A DNA stretch of 64,000 nt from Isoetes taiwanensis (taxonomy: Eukaryota > Streptophyta > Lycopodiopsida > Isoetales > Isoetaceae). The stretch lies in the NCBI GenBank assembly GCA_021234155.1, contig JAJEKV010000017.1, positions 19,168,372 through 19,232,371 of the forward strand, given 5' to 3'. Under the pieces are notes generated by a model. The model did no database searches. It was not told where the DNA came from and was given only the letters and a program-made list of their open reading frames with translations. The translations under genes and the position numbers were made by a program. Of this stretch, positions 44,779-55,582 are shown piece after piece (the stretch's first letter is position 1; each line of letters opens with the position of its first letter).

Positions 44779-45090
44779 TCACTTCCTCGTGTTCACACGT
44801 TGTAAAAGCTTGTCCTTCCTCATGTTTCCACGTTGTAAAAGCTTCTCGGAAAATCCAAAGTAGTATTTGTATTCGACATGATCTTCTAGCACTCTGTTGT
44901 TAGTCACATGGGGGATGGTGAAGAACATCTCACCCGACACTCCACATTCTGTTTCACCATCTATGTACAAGTTGACGTACACCTCTGGACTCGTAAGACA
45001 AAAAGCAAAGGCATGCGTACCAAACACGCAACCAATACTACTTGGTGTTGGTGTCCAAATATGTCTAGTCTTTGCCATCAGAAATGACAT
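44779..45090 (-). CDS. Unidentified ORF, 103 aa
   Basis: It starts MSFLMAKTRHIWTPTPSSIG and contains YVNLYIDGETECGVSGEMFF, then VEYKYYFGFSEKLLQ. The balanced composition and codon mix make the middle ~80 residues look like real protein, possibly the end of a longer one, since the frame is open upstream of the Met for some codons. The tail repeats KLLQR because of a 30-bp DNA duplication at about 44781-44850. I cannot assign a family. It may be a decayed fragment or one exon. Confidence 0.3.
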   Translation of the reverse strand: MSFLMAKTRHIWTPTPSSIGCVFGTHAFAFCLTSPEVYVNLYIDGETECGVSGEMFFTIPHVTNNRVLEDHVEYKYYFGFSEKLLQRGNMRKDKLLQRVNTRK

Positions 45091-45101
45091 GGCTTTTGCA
45101 T

Positions 45102-45350
45102 ACCTCTCTAGAACTACAATTCTCTGACTTCTTAGAATGACAATACCTTGACTTTCTGGTCAAGTTCACCACCTTAATAAGACAATATCTCACCTCTCTA
45201 GAACGGCAATTCCTTGACTTCTTAGTTGACATTTTGGACCACGTTAATAGGTCAATGCCTCATCTCTCTAGAATCATAATTCCTTTTCTTAGAACGGCAA
45301 TAGCTTGACGTTTTGGTCCAGTTCACCATCTTAATAGGATAATGTCTCCT
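45102..45350 (+). repeat. Degenerate 70-90-bp minisatellite, three units
   Basis: Units start at about 45102, 45192 and 45262 with (C)A(C/T)CTCTCTAGAA. Each contains CTTGAC and ends with a TTAATAGG(A/T)(T/C)AAT(G/A)-like stretch. Unit lengths differ by internal indels. Confidence 0.65.
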
Positions 45351-45564
45351 CCTATGGTTTGCTAAGAGTCAGAGAAAGAATTAAGCATATTATATATTTT
45401 ATATCAAAAAGTGGTTTGGCTATTTTATAATTTTAGAATATTTTATGATATATGTTGGGCTAAAGTTGTCATAAACTATTTTGGAAAGCATCATTTTAGA
45501 TATGTAATAACAGTATTCATGTTCAAAGCATACAAAAGCATGGCCAAGGAGGCTACATGATATT

Positions 45565-45628
45565 GTTATGTTTGTGCTATGTGATTCTGTTTGCTGGTTA
45601 TGTTTGTGCTATGTGATTCTGTTTGCTC
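45565..45628 (+). repeat. 32-bp tandem duplication
   Basis: GTTATGTTTGTGCTATGTGA and the next 12 bases occur twice back to back, essentially identical. Confidence 0.9.
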
Positions 45629-45687
45629 GTATGGATAACCGATAGATGCAACTTCAAATTTGAGCATTCAAAGTACTTGGTTATTTA

Positions 45688-45692
45688 GCGCT
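45688..45692 (+). repeat. Target-site duplication GCGCT, left copy
   Basis: GCGCT directly precedes the TGTGACGT start of the large LTR element and recurs at 57299-57303 directly after it. Confidence 0.95.
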
Positions 45693-45829
45693 TGTGACGT
45701 TCCAAAGACGATATCGCCCCGGGGCGTATATATTGTAATTGCCACGTCACGCCATTACCGCCCCCCCGACCGGCGGTACGCCAACGTGTAGCCAAGTGGG
45801 TAGCCCCTAGGGGGCAACTTGCTAAGAAT

Positions 45830-46045
45830 GTGCATTAGTATTAATGTGCACATTTTCCAATGTACACATTAATGTGGGCACACATTTCCATGTGGCCACT
45901 TGATGCCAAGTGGGCCATACCCATAGGTGCAATTAATGTGCACATTTTCCAATGTACACATTCATTAATGTGCACACATTTCCATGTGAGCACATTTGGG
46001 TGCACACATTTCCATGTGGGCACATTTGGCCACCTAGCCCTTAAA
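45830..46045 (+). repeat. Tandem GTGCACA/TTTCCATGTG repeats in the LTR U3
   Basis: A ~100-bp unit (AATGTGCACATTTTCCAATG, then TACACATT and GTGGGCACACATTTCCATG) is present about twice, with further partial copies. The same array is in the other LTR (about 55730-55925). A minus-strand open frame through it is a by-product of the repeats. Confidence 0.75.
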
Positions 46046-46118
46046 GGCAAGTGGGCCCTTTTCCCAATTATCCCACATGCCTAAAGGGGATAATTGGAAA
46101 CCCTAGCCACCCCTTGTC

Positions 46119-46126
46119 TATTTAAG
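46119..46126 (+). promoter_or_regulatory. Putative LTR TATA box (TATTTAAG)
   Basis: TATTTAAG in CTTGTCTATTTAAGTAGGAG is conserved in both LTRs (also 56011-56018) and lies after the repeat-rich U3. That is the usual place for an LTR promoter; transcription would start about 30 nt downstream. Confidence 0.5.
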
Positions 46127-47409
46127 TAGGAGAACCCTAACTTGCCCATTTTCGTTTCTAGGGTTTTAGAGCTCATTTGTTTTGGCTGCCTCAAGAGCCA
46201 AAACCGCCTCCCAGACTTTGTGCGAGAGAGGCGCATCATTAGTTTTCCTTGATTCGAGCATTTGTAGGGATGGTCGAAGTTCAGTCGAGGAGGAGGAACT
46301 CAAGGATCGGGTATTTAGGCAATTTAGTAGTCTAAACCCCATTTTGACCATCGAATCGATGAGGGTTTAGCCTCTTAAATTGCCCATATAACCCTCTAGA
46401 ACTCTAGATGGCGATTCTAACTAAAGAACCTAACTCTATGATATAGATTAGATCTTGTTCTTTAGTTCTTACGTGATGTATATGGATGATGTATCTCGTG
46501 AACTCCTTGTATTGGGAAGGGGGTAGAGACCTAAAGCTTGGTAGTAGATGCTCCTAGATTAGCCCTCTAGCACACTATAGATGCGGCTGCAGGCACAAGA
46601 GCCACACCGGGTTGTGGGTGAAGGGGCGGGCCGGCTTATAAGGAGGTTCGTGTTCGACTCTTGAGCGATCCCTATGGTGTGTTAGTGCTACGGGGGATCA
46701 TTTTGACTAGGTCTAATGGCTTGCCACTGCGCGTGTGGGCAAGGCATGGGGCTCGACACTCGTGAGGTGGTGAATATGACCTTCCATTGAGTTCAAGTCG
46801 AATACGGGCAGTGGCCCTCTAGTCACCTTGAGTCAGCATGTAGATCTCTCGGAGGGGAGATCCCTACCCGCCCCATCGGGCCGGGAGATGCAACCCGGGA
46901 TATAGCCCCTTGGCTATGCATCCGTGAGGCTCTGATCAGTCCCAACACTTTTCAGCCTACTACGCAAAGTGTGCGCGAGGAGGGGCGGATGGAGTGGACA
47001 ACCCTATGCCATGTTCTTATGCCGCCCAAATCCATTGCCATGAATTGCATGCGCAATGAACTCTCGGAGACCCAAGCCGTCGGTCATCCCTTTGAGTCCG
47101 AGCCTTGGGTAGGATTCCCTATGTGATGTCTTGATCTTTGTCTATGCAGAGATATGTGGAGGACCATCCTTCGTGATGGTCATATGATGTTGATGTATGT
47201 ACTCTTACGACATGTATGTTTACGCTTCGCAGCCTAGGTAGGCCCCGAGGGAGCGGGGGTGCAATGACCCTTCCACTCTTCCCAATGGGAACCCGTCCAC
47301 GGTTGCGGTGTCATGTGGAGGGCCCCAGTATTAGCATGGAGCTGGTATGGGGGATGAACTCCTGTTTGTATCGGTGAGGGCACCGTGATATCAGTAGGGG
47401 ACGCCACGG

Positions 47410-47420
47410 TGGTATCGAGC
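47410..47420 (+). other. Primer-binding site, initiator-tRNA-Met type with one base missing
   Basis: TGGTATCGAGC begins two bases after the LTR. The standard plant initiator-Met primer site is TGGTATCAGAGC, so one A is missing here. Confidence 0.8.
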
Positions 47421-47620
47421 AATGTTTTTGGAGACCAAGAGCAAAGCGACCATGCTCCCGTGAGTACTAACTTGATAGGATCCTCAAACCTCGAGAAATG
47501 GGAAATTTTTTTTTTCATTTTTGTAGTATATGCTAAGCTAGCAACGATTAAAGTGAATTAGTAGCAGTTAAAGTGAATTAATAGCAGTTAAAGAAAAAAA
47601 TTAGTGAGCCAAATAGGATG

Positions 47621-47683
47621 GTCTCACGTCGCGCTGAGCTGATTTCTAAAATGTGGAAACACATGCGGCATAGCGTGTGAGAC
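47621..47683 (+). repeat. Hairpin repeat GTCTCAC...GTGTGAGAC, copy 1
   Basis: GTCTCAC at 47621 pairs with GTGAGAC ending at 47683. A shared middle (TGATTTCTA) links it to the copies at 48418-48480 and 48616-48670. Confidence 0.6.
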
Positions 47684-48417
47684 ATTGATCTGAGAACAGT
47701 TTAAAAAGTCAAAAAAATTTAGAAAAGTAACTTAGTAATTCGAATTTCAGCCTAGGAATTAGCTAGATTAGCTTTCTAATCTATTTAAACCTCATCTTAA
47801 AAGAATTCCCACGATGGCGGAATTAAACCTCCCACCCGAGGGTTGAACCCCCCAAACCCCAGGTGCCAACCACCGAGGCGGGCATCGTTTGTGTTTGAAT
47901 TATAATCCTTAATTAGATTTAAGCTGTAATAATGTTAGATAATATTAATGGCCAAGCCTTAGACTTAGAACCAAGACCCTTAAGCTAGATAGAGTCATCA
48001 TCGATAGATACCAAGCCTCCGTCGACATGACGCGCACCAAACGAGACCACTCGACTCCCTCGACAAGGTGAAAATGCCGTGAGGCCAAGGAGGCTGAAGG
48101 AAACAAGAAGAGGAGAGGGCGAGCGAGAGCGGGAGGCCGAGGGTCAAGAAGCAAACAGAGCGAGAAGCTGGTCCAACATTTTGAAGACTCAGCGGCCAGA
48201 CAGTTTACACCAAGGGAGTAACTCTAATGAAGAAAGATATGCACTTACCAATCATATCAAAGGAGAACCTTATTAATTTCGTAAATGATAAAATTGGTTT
48301 AATACAACGTGTTTTAGAGTAAATTATAAGCGTATAAAGTTACTTAATTAAGTTAAGTTATAGAATTCTAGCTTTTGTTTTAGTCAAATTGGAGCTTTTG
48401 AGCAAAATTGAGGCGAT

Positions 48418-48480
48418 GTCTCACACGCGCCGGGATGATTTCTAGATTTTAGGAATCGGGTGAGCAGCAACGTGTGAGAC
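48418..48480 (+). repeat. Hairpin repeat GTCTCACACG...CGTGTGAGAC, copy 2
   Basis: A perfect 10-bp stem (48418-48427 with 48471-48480) encloses ATGATTTCTAGATTTTAGG. A third, partial copy (GTCTCACACG then AATGATTTCTA) starts at 48616. Confidence 0.75.
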
Positions 48481-51400
48481 CATGCCCAAAAATGCCCAAA
48501 ACAGCTCCAAATCGACCAAGTAAAGGGGTCAATTCGCCTAACTTTCGATGAGTTTAGTGGAATTACTGACCTTAGATCACTTAAATTGAGTAAGCCTAGC
48601 CCAATTGGGACCCATGTCTCACACGTCGCGGGGAATGATTTCTACATTCTCAAAATCGATGCGGCTAACGTAGAGAACTCCAAATTTTGAACCTCCATAA
48701 CTTGAGCTCTGAGAGCTCCAAATGCCGAAATTTGTTGCGTTAGGACCGTTAGACAGCCTAGAATCCATTTATGACCTCAAATTAGGATAGAAATGTCAAA
48801 CCCCATCTCAAAATGACCAAAATTGCTCAAACCCTTGAATTGCTTTCCCAAAGCTGTAGTTTGTTTGTAGATAGAAGCATACCCCATTAGTAGCTCGCAT
48901 GAAGTATTCATCTCGGCTCGAAGCCGATGCCTTACTCCTAGGTAGAAGTGCGGGGAACACCCCTTTGTTATAGTCATCTAGACCTTAGCATAGCAACCCA
49001 AGTCCAACTGTTGGTACACCACCTCCGCCGAGCCAAAGGCATAAACCTTGACCTAATTACGTGTCCTTCTAATAGAGTTTGACTTATATAGCCGCCACAT
49101 TGACACTCCCTATTGCCGGGATACCTAGAAAGGAGCTAGAGCCTAGAGCTGCCCAAGTCATTCCATGTGTAGAGATTGGACCCCCAAACCAACTTTGCTG
49201 GGACCTTAGAGTATACCTCAAACACCATGAGGGCTTTGCAAAACAACCCTCATGTCATGCCATACCACCGCCCCTAATGTCCATAGACTTGTAGATTATA
49301 GATATGTCTCTAGTAATAATGCCGCTCGAGCCATCTTGCTTGCTTATAGAGCCCGAATATTGTAGGAGAGCCCTTCAAGTAGACTCTTAGACTCTAGGAT
49401 ACACGGCGTTGCTTTTGAAGGGCCGGGGCCGAGCCCGCAGGCGAGGCTAAGGGGCGCAACTTCTTGAAGACATCAAGGTCCCGGCCAATGCACAAACAGA
49501 TAAGGAGAGGAGACCGAAAAGGCGGACCCAAGAGGGGAAGCACAACGACAAACACCTCAACCGACAAACGAGTAGAACGGGACACCACCGACCTATCATC
49601 AATCTCCATCAAATGGGAAGAATATTGGTAACCAACGGCACCAAGAATGTTCTAGATGTCAACCTCCGGCTACCACGTCCACGAGCTCACATCGAAAAGA
49701 GGATCTCAACGCCTTCACCAACTTCGGCGCACATGAGTTTCAAATGGAAGAACGCGAGACAACAAAAATACAGTGCGAGGGAAGATGTTAGGCATCGATG
49801 TCGCGTTAGCATCACGAGCTAGGGCCGAGGGCATAATCTTCCGTCGAGGAGACAACTCATGGCGACCACGAGGGGCGTATAGAAACCGGAGGGAAGATCA
49901 CCGCGACCTTGCGGCCCGGCGAGCTCAAAGCGCAACGTCAACAAAAGGAGTAACCAAGCTAGGCAACCACAAAGCACCTAAGGCTGACCAAGATGAGCCT
50001 CCGGCTCCCTTGCACCAGCCGGGGAGAACTTTCATCGGTTCCAAAAAGGTAGGAGACCATGAGAGGGAGGAGACGCATATCAAGGAACATTCGACTTCGA
50101 AGGCTCAGACGCCACTAGGGGCAAGACCAAGGAGGAGAATATTACGCTCAAAGCGGGAATTCGGACCCGGGAACACCTAGAAACCAAAGGAAGGGCGGCT
50201 TTACTACGTCAGCCAAGGAGTGCGGGACTTCGAATGGATAGGACCCAAAGGGCCAGAGGAGAACGACCTAGCCGTGGGTAGAAATCACGCCAAAGGCGAC
50301 CCGGAAGGAGCTACGGTAAGTGCAATGGAGATGACCACTTCGAGGGCGCAGGGAGAGCCACCGGAATGAAGCAAAGCCCAAGCAGCAGGAGTCGCTTTTC
50401 GAAATTCAACCTGGGGGAATGACAATGCGCGCCTCACCGACCCACGATCTCGAGCTTGAAGACATTCAAGAATGCCCGACTGCAACAGCCGGGTGACCCT
50501 ACTCAAGCTTCGATCAATGGCTTTGCAAATCAGCAATCTTGCAAGCGACACCGCATGTAGGGGCGTGGCGGTTACCGCATTCCTCGCGACGAACATACAC
50601 AATAAGGAGGAGCATCTTTTTCAAGGGATCACATCGGCCGAACACTCTTCGCAACTTGAGGTGATCAGCTCGGATCGAAACCGAAGCTCAACAATAGTAG
50701 CAGCATCTCAAGGAATCCGAGTCAACGAGCGAAGAAGATGCAGACAAAACCGAAGAATCAAACGCGATCGAGGGGGGAAACCCTAAAGGAGTACAAACAT
50801 TTAAGTAGATATTCAGTAGTTGTTTTGAAAAAGTGGATGAATTAAAATCCCAATGTAAATGCGTATATGTCTATTGTATATCTCGGGTGCTCCACAGATA
50901 TAGTGGAGAAACATGAGTTTAAAGTCATGTTTTACGGTTTAAGCGCTTAGATCAGGAAGCTCCTTCACCGACTACCAAAGGAGGAAGCAAGGAGGCACAA
51001 CTATAGCCCAAGACCAAAATGGAAGAGCAAGAAATGCAGTGAGAGCGACCGGAGGCCAAGCAAACCTTCGACTCCAAACACCGGAAATGCCCTCAAGCGG
51101 AAGACTGCTTTCGGCCACCCAATGTTAGAATAATAAGACACAACACCGATCATGTCAATATCATCAAGCGGCACGGGGACATCGTCGTAGCTAACACTAC
51201 CTCTTGTAGCGGTGGGGCGGCACTTGCGAACTTATGACATGAGTGGCCTCAACAATGGAAGGAGGAACACCCGACATCAACAAGCCAACTAAGAAGGCAA
51301 CATCTCGGCGACCATAATCCCACCTTGTGGTAATATAGGGTGATGCTATGACACGTGTATTAGATGGAGATGCACTTACGAAAGGCACAGCGATGAGGAG

Positions 51401-53702
51401 ACATGCCTTCAACAACTAGGTAACGGCCGTCGGATACTCCTACCGGTAATTAGAAGAGAAGAAGCCGACCATATCTCGACATGTGGCACGTCAAGCGCCC
51501 AAGGTAGAAGCATTCGGCCTTTAACGACAAGGATAGCAAACTGAAGCACCTTCGGCGAAAAAGAGAGTTCAAGATAATAGCCGGGCTATTCAACGACAAG
51601 AGTATATCTAAAGGCGAGGTACTTCTTCAACATAAAGGGTCAAAGCTCTTGCTTGAGAGATAAGGATCCATCATCCCGACAACCGAGCCATCGGGGAGGA
51701 GAGTCATGATGCCTTACTTGCCAAAGAGACCCAAATGCATAGAAGGACAAAGGTCGAGCCCGAAAGATGGAGAAGTGCTAGCAACCGACTTCTTCCACGA
51801 GCTTCCCGGAGGCAAGCGGGGAGGATCAAACCGGCGAGCACAATCAAAGTCACGGAGGGTACCTCAAGACAAGAAGGCGGCATAGCATCGTGGAACGCGT
51901 GACAATGTCCAAGCCATGTGATCGAGGGATCAAGCGAAGAAGTTTGGAAGCTCGATGGAGAACCAACTAGGTGAGGCGAGCCGATGACTTGCACGTGACC
52001 TTGCATGCAACTTGGTGAAACAGGATGAACGATTCAAAGAACAAGCTGCAGAAGAGAACAACTCGGAGGAGTATAGCCAAAGGAATCAGCGCCTGACCTC
52101 AAGAGGCGCCTTCAAATAGCTTCAAGTATCATGAAGGGGGAACAATTATTGCCCGAAACGGGGATCAAGAAGCAGACTGAAATGTCGAAGCATCAACGAC
52201 AAGCACACCTTAGTTAGAATGTGATGCAAAGCGGTTGTGCCATAGCCGACAAACATCGGAGGGCCCAAGTATATCAACAAGTTACCCCGGAGTACGAGCC
52301 GACGTACAAATAGGAGGATATAGATCGTCAACACCATTGCACCGGGAGGAACACCGATGACATTGCCAAGGAGTAGGTGTCCAACTCGAAGGGAGGCACA
52401 AGGGAGACCTAATAGCTCTAGTAGTAATTGTAATTATGTAAGCTATATGTTGTGCATGTATAGTTCCCTTGTTATTTCTTCCCTCCCATAGCGTAACACA
52501 TCAAAGGAAGAGATGTCATGCAAGTTGCAGGGGTGAAGCAATCAACATCGTCAACACTCTTCGGGCAACACGATAACGACAAGAGGACTCGACGTATGAG
52601 ACATCGATGGAGTCGAAGAAACAATATCGGATACAGAGTCATCCTTTAGCTGCCAAGACAAAGAGTTCAAGATGAAAGATCTCTTTCAACAGCGCCACTT
52701 TCAGGCATTTGAAAAGCGGCATGCAAGATTCAAATGATCAAGTACACCATCAAGCCACCAGCAATGAGAGGCTTCTAACGAACAAAGTCAACCTCTACAT
52801 CAAAGAGGAGCCACCGTCAAGGAGACTGAAGTATCGAGCGACTCGGGAGAACGTTACCTTGCTCCTTCAAGCAGGCAACGAGCGGATGAGCTTCTAGCAA
52901 GCTCAAAGATCTAAGGCCATGGGGCCTAGTAGGTTAAATGTATGGATGGTAACATCCATATTGGGATTAGAAGGCAATTCCGGATATTCTCGTTGAAAGG
53001 ATTGCCCAATTGGGAAGGAGACGCATAGGAGTAACTAAAAATTATACACGATTAACAGACATCCAACGTATTGAAACCACTTGGTGAGATTGATCTCCTC
53101 GCTAAGAAGGAATCACTACTAGGATAATTGTTGACCATGTATAAATCTAGTATCTCCAAAAGAATAATCCAACCGAAAGAAAAGAAGTAATCTAACAAGT
53201 CCGGCCAACTTGTTACGATGACATCAATTCGATTGGTAGGAATATTCCAAGAGTTTAAATAACTAAGAAAGGGGGAATCTCTAGAATAATAAAATAATAG
53301 TACATGCAAGGTACATCTAAAATAAGAATTATAGTAATCAAATAGTCTTTTGAGACAAAAGGAATTGTCGTCATGACAAAACCTTGTGGTTTAGAATCGT
53401 TCTAACTAAGTAGATAACCCATAATTATATTGAAATAAATGATAACATAATATGTGCATCCATCTTAGATGGTTATATATGTTAGCTAAGGCTAGTAACT
53501 TAATGCGCTAAGTAAGAAGCGTATAACCTCTTAAGGGGAGAGAATAGATATGACATTGTGTGCAATGTCATTGAAGGGGTGGGACCATTTCTTTTGAAGA
53601 AAGTGGGAGGGCTCAATCTTATGATTGAGCGTATTTGCACCGGAATTGATGGCAAGTAGAATAGAGTTCACCCGGCAATGGCCGAAGCGAATAGAGTATG
53701 AT

Positions 53703-53723
53703 GATAGATAGATAGATAGATAG
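53703..53723 (+). repeat. (GATA)n microsatellite
   Basis: About five perfect GATA units. Confidence 0.9.
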
Positions 53724-54974
53724 CTCGGGGAGGCCTTCAACGTGCGAGGCCCGGCGTAGTAGTGAACTACACCAAAGTGGAGCAAAACTATGGGAGCAAT
53801 GAACGACCAAGTCACCTCCAAACTACCGGCCGGCTCAATGAGTGGATGCGTTTTAGCCTTAGATAAGGTATGCGCATGTATTATAAGCCTTAATGTGTCT
53901 TATTGATAAGTTAAATATAGACCCTAATAACCGCATAGAAATTGTTGTACGTATATGTATCATAGGGAAATAAGTTAAATAACAACGATAATGTGAAGTA
54001 GCATGTTAATTAATCCTTCGCAAGGATGCAATTCCTTCCAAGGATAGCTATAGATCCTTATAAATATAAATAGAAAATAGAATTCGGATATACTTAAGTG
54101 CATCTTAGGGATATACTTCCAAGGGTAATGCAGGACCCAAGGAAGAGAATAAGAAGCACATCTAATTCTTGTGTATGATAATTAAAACCCTGTCTATAAT
54201 ACAATAGGTCTAAATCAGGGTTATTGTTTAAATAATCGCGATCTAAAAGTCGTTAAATATTGCAAAGCTTAGAGTAAATATAATTGTACTATCGGAAGTA
54301 ATGTATCCGATACTATGATAATGTTAATTCATAAATATTACCTTAGGGTAATTATGTTAATCACATGCATTAAGGGAGCCAGAAAAAAAAAAATTGGCTC
54401 AGCCATGTCGATTTGTGTTTAGATTAGTTTCATGTGTAGTTAAGATTAATCTACGCATGCAACCTATGCTTGGTATGGATTGCATGCGTTGTTACCGATG
54501 ATGAGACCACTACGGTGATCTCTAGGGCGTGGTGTAATGTCAATGTAGGCATGGACCGTTTCACACCGGACGAGTGGAAGGTAGATTAGAAAGTCTGCCG
54601 TCCCACGAGAAGTAGACGACCTCGAGAGAAAGGAGGTCATTAAGGAATGCATTGATAGGAAAGGCACCTTTAGCCCCATATATGCTTTGATAGGAGGAAT
54701 CTATCCTTCACGCCCCCCACGCGGGAAGGATATCCTCCACGCTGGGCAACTAGAGGTGTAGGCATGAGCGGCATATAGGCATATAGGTGGCTGTCTCACG
54801 CGGCCATAATGGAAGATCCACCCTCTTCCCTGTGGGAGATTAGCCATGCATCCATGTAGATAGGTGGGGTGGTCACCATATAACCAAAATTTTTTGTAAT
54901 AATTAATAATAGGTAGTGTCGACCCTGAGGGCCAATAGAGGCTCGGGAGGGCAAGGAGGTCGAACTCTGAAGGC

Positions 54975-55385
54975 TTGCAACACAAATTTTGTTATAATGT
55001 GTTGCAAGGGATGAAGGGTACCTTAGAAGTGTAAATTTTGTATGAAATTGATAAACTCGATAAACTTAAATGTTGTATTAAGTAAGGTTAATAATTACCT
55101 TGCGTGGATTAAGTTATGATGTGATAAGTTAATAGGATAACGAAATAGTAATGTCTTAAACATTACCTTAGAGTAATTCTAATAATTAAGATAGTAAGTA
55201 TGTAATTATAGATATTGTAAAATTAATGCAGGATTTTAAGGTGCGAAGACCTGCAACACAAATTTTGTTGGAATGTGTTGCAAGGAATGAAGAGTACCTT
55301 AAATAATAATTGTATATGAAAGTGTTAAATTGTGATAAACTAAATGTTGTGATAATAGAAACTAATAAGTACCTTATTTTAGTAG
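54975..55385 (+). repeat. ~276-bp-spaced direct repeat with a hairpin
   Basis: TGCAACACAAATTTTGTT..AATGTGTTGCAAGG.ATGAAG.GTACCTTA occurs at 54976 and 55252. Each contains the inverted pair TTGCAACACA and TGTGTTGCAA (exact in the first copy). About 130 bp are shared between copies. Confidence 0.75.
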
Positions 55386-55529
55386 AAGTTACGAATTGAC
55401 AACTTATTTGATAATGTAATGGCGTAATAATGATTTAAAAATATTATCTTAAGGTAATCGTAATAAATGTGTAAGTATTATAGTAGTATATCATTATGCA
55501 TCAGGTTGATTGCAGGTTAGGAAGATTCC

Positions 55530-55542
55530 AAGGTGGGGAGAA
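55530..55542 (+). other. Upstream copy of the polypurine tract
   Basis: AAGGTGGGGAGAA, identical to the tract adjoining the 3' LTR and 40 bp before it. Confidence 0.75.
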
Positions 55543-55546
55543 CCAC

Positions 55547-55564
55547 GATGCTGCGGACAGCATC
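55547..55564 (+). other. Perfect 7-bp stem hairpin between the two polypurine tracts
   Basis: GATGCTG-CGGA-CAGCATC, a stable short stem-loop. Confidence 0.7.
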
Positions 55565-55569
55565 ATTTC

Positions 55570-55582
55570 AAGGTGGGGAGAA
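55570..55582 (+). other. Polypurine tract adjoining the 3' LTR
   Basis: AAGGTGGGGAGAA sits directly against the TGTGACGT LTR start, the normal plus-strand primer position, and fixes the element as plus strand. Confidence 0.9.

Larger units (their letters stand above)
45693..47408 (+). repeat. 5' LTR of the large element (1716 bp)
   Basis: It begins TGTGACGT and ends ACGCCACG, where the 3' LTR has ACGTCACA. It aligns with 55583-57298 over its whole length with frequent one- to few-base indels, often in C or G runs. Near the start (45830-46045) it contains tandem copies of ATTAATGTGCACATTTTCCA and ACACATTTCCATGTG blocks. Confidence 0.95.
47409..55582 (+). other. Interior of the large LTR element, no recognisable genes
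   Basis: 47.4-48.8 kb is mixed with hairpin repeats. 49.4-52.9 kb is rich in GA and AC on the plus strand, with many short frames coding Arg/Lys/Glu-rich peptides (longest 49773-50180, 135 codons), which could be eroded gag. 53.0-55.5 kb is AT-rich. I looked for YADD-type, DTG/DSG, CCHC and H-H-C-C motifs and saw none. Confidence 0.7.

Noticed and set aside
45841-46050. Minus-strand ORF (MPLRARWPNVPTWKCVH..) present in both LTRs
   Set aside because: It runs through the GTGCACA/TTTCCATGTG tandem repeats of the LTR. Openness follows from the repeat sequence, not from protein selection.
51704-52006. 100-codon minus-strand ORF inside the large LTR element
   Set aside because: Antisense to the element and without domain; likely due to the purine-rich strand bias.
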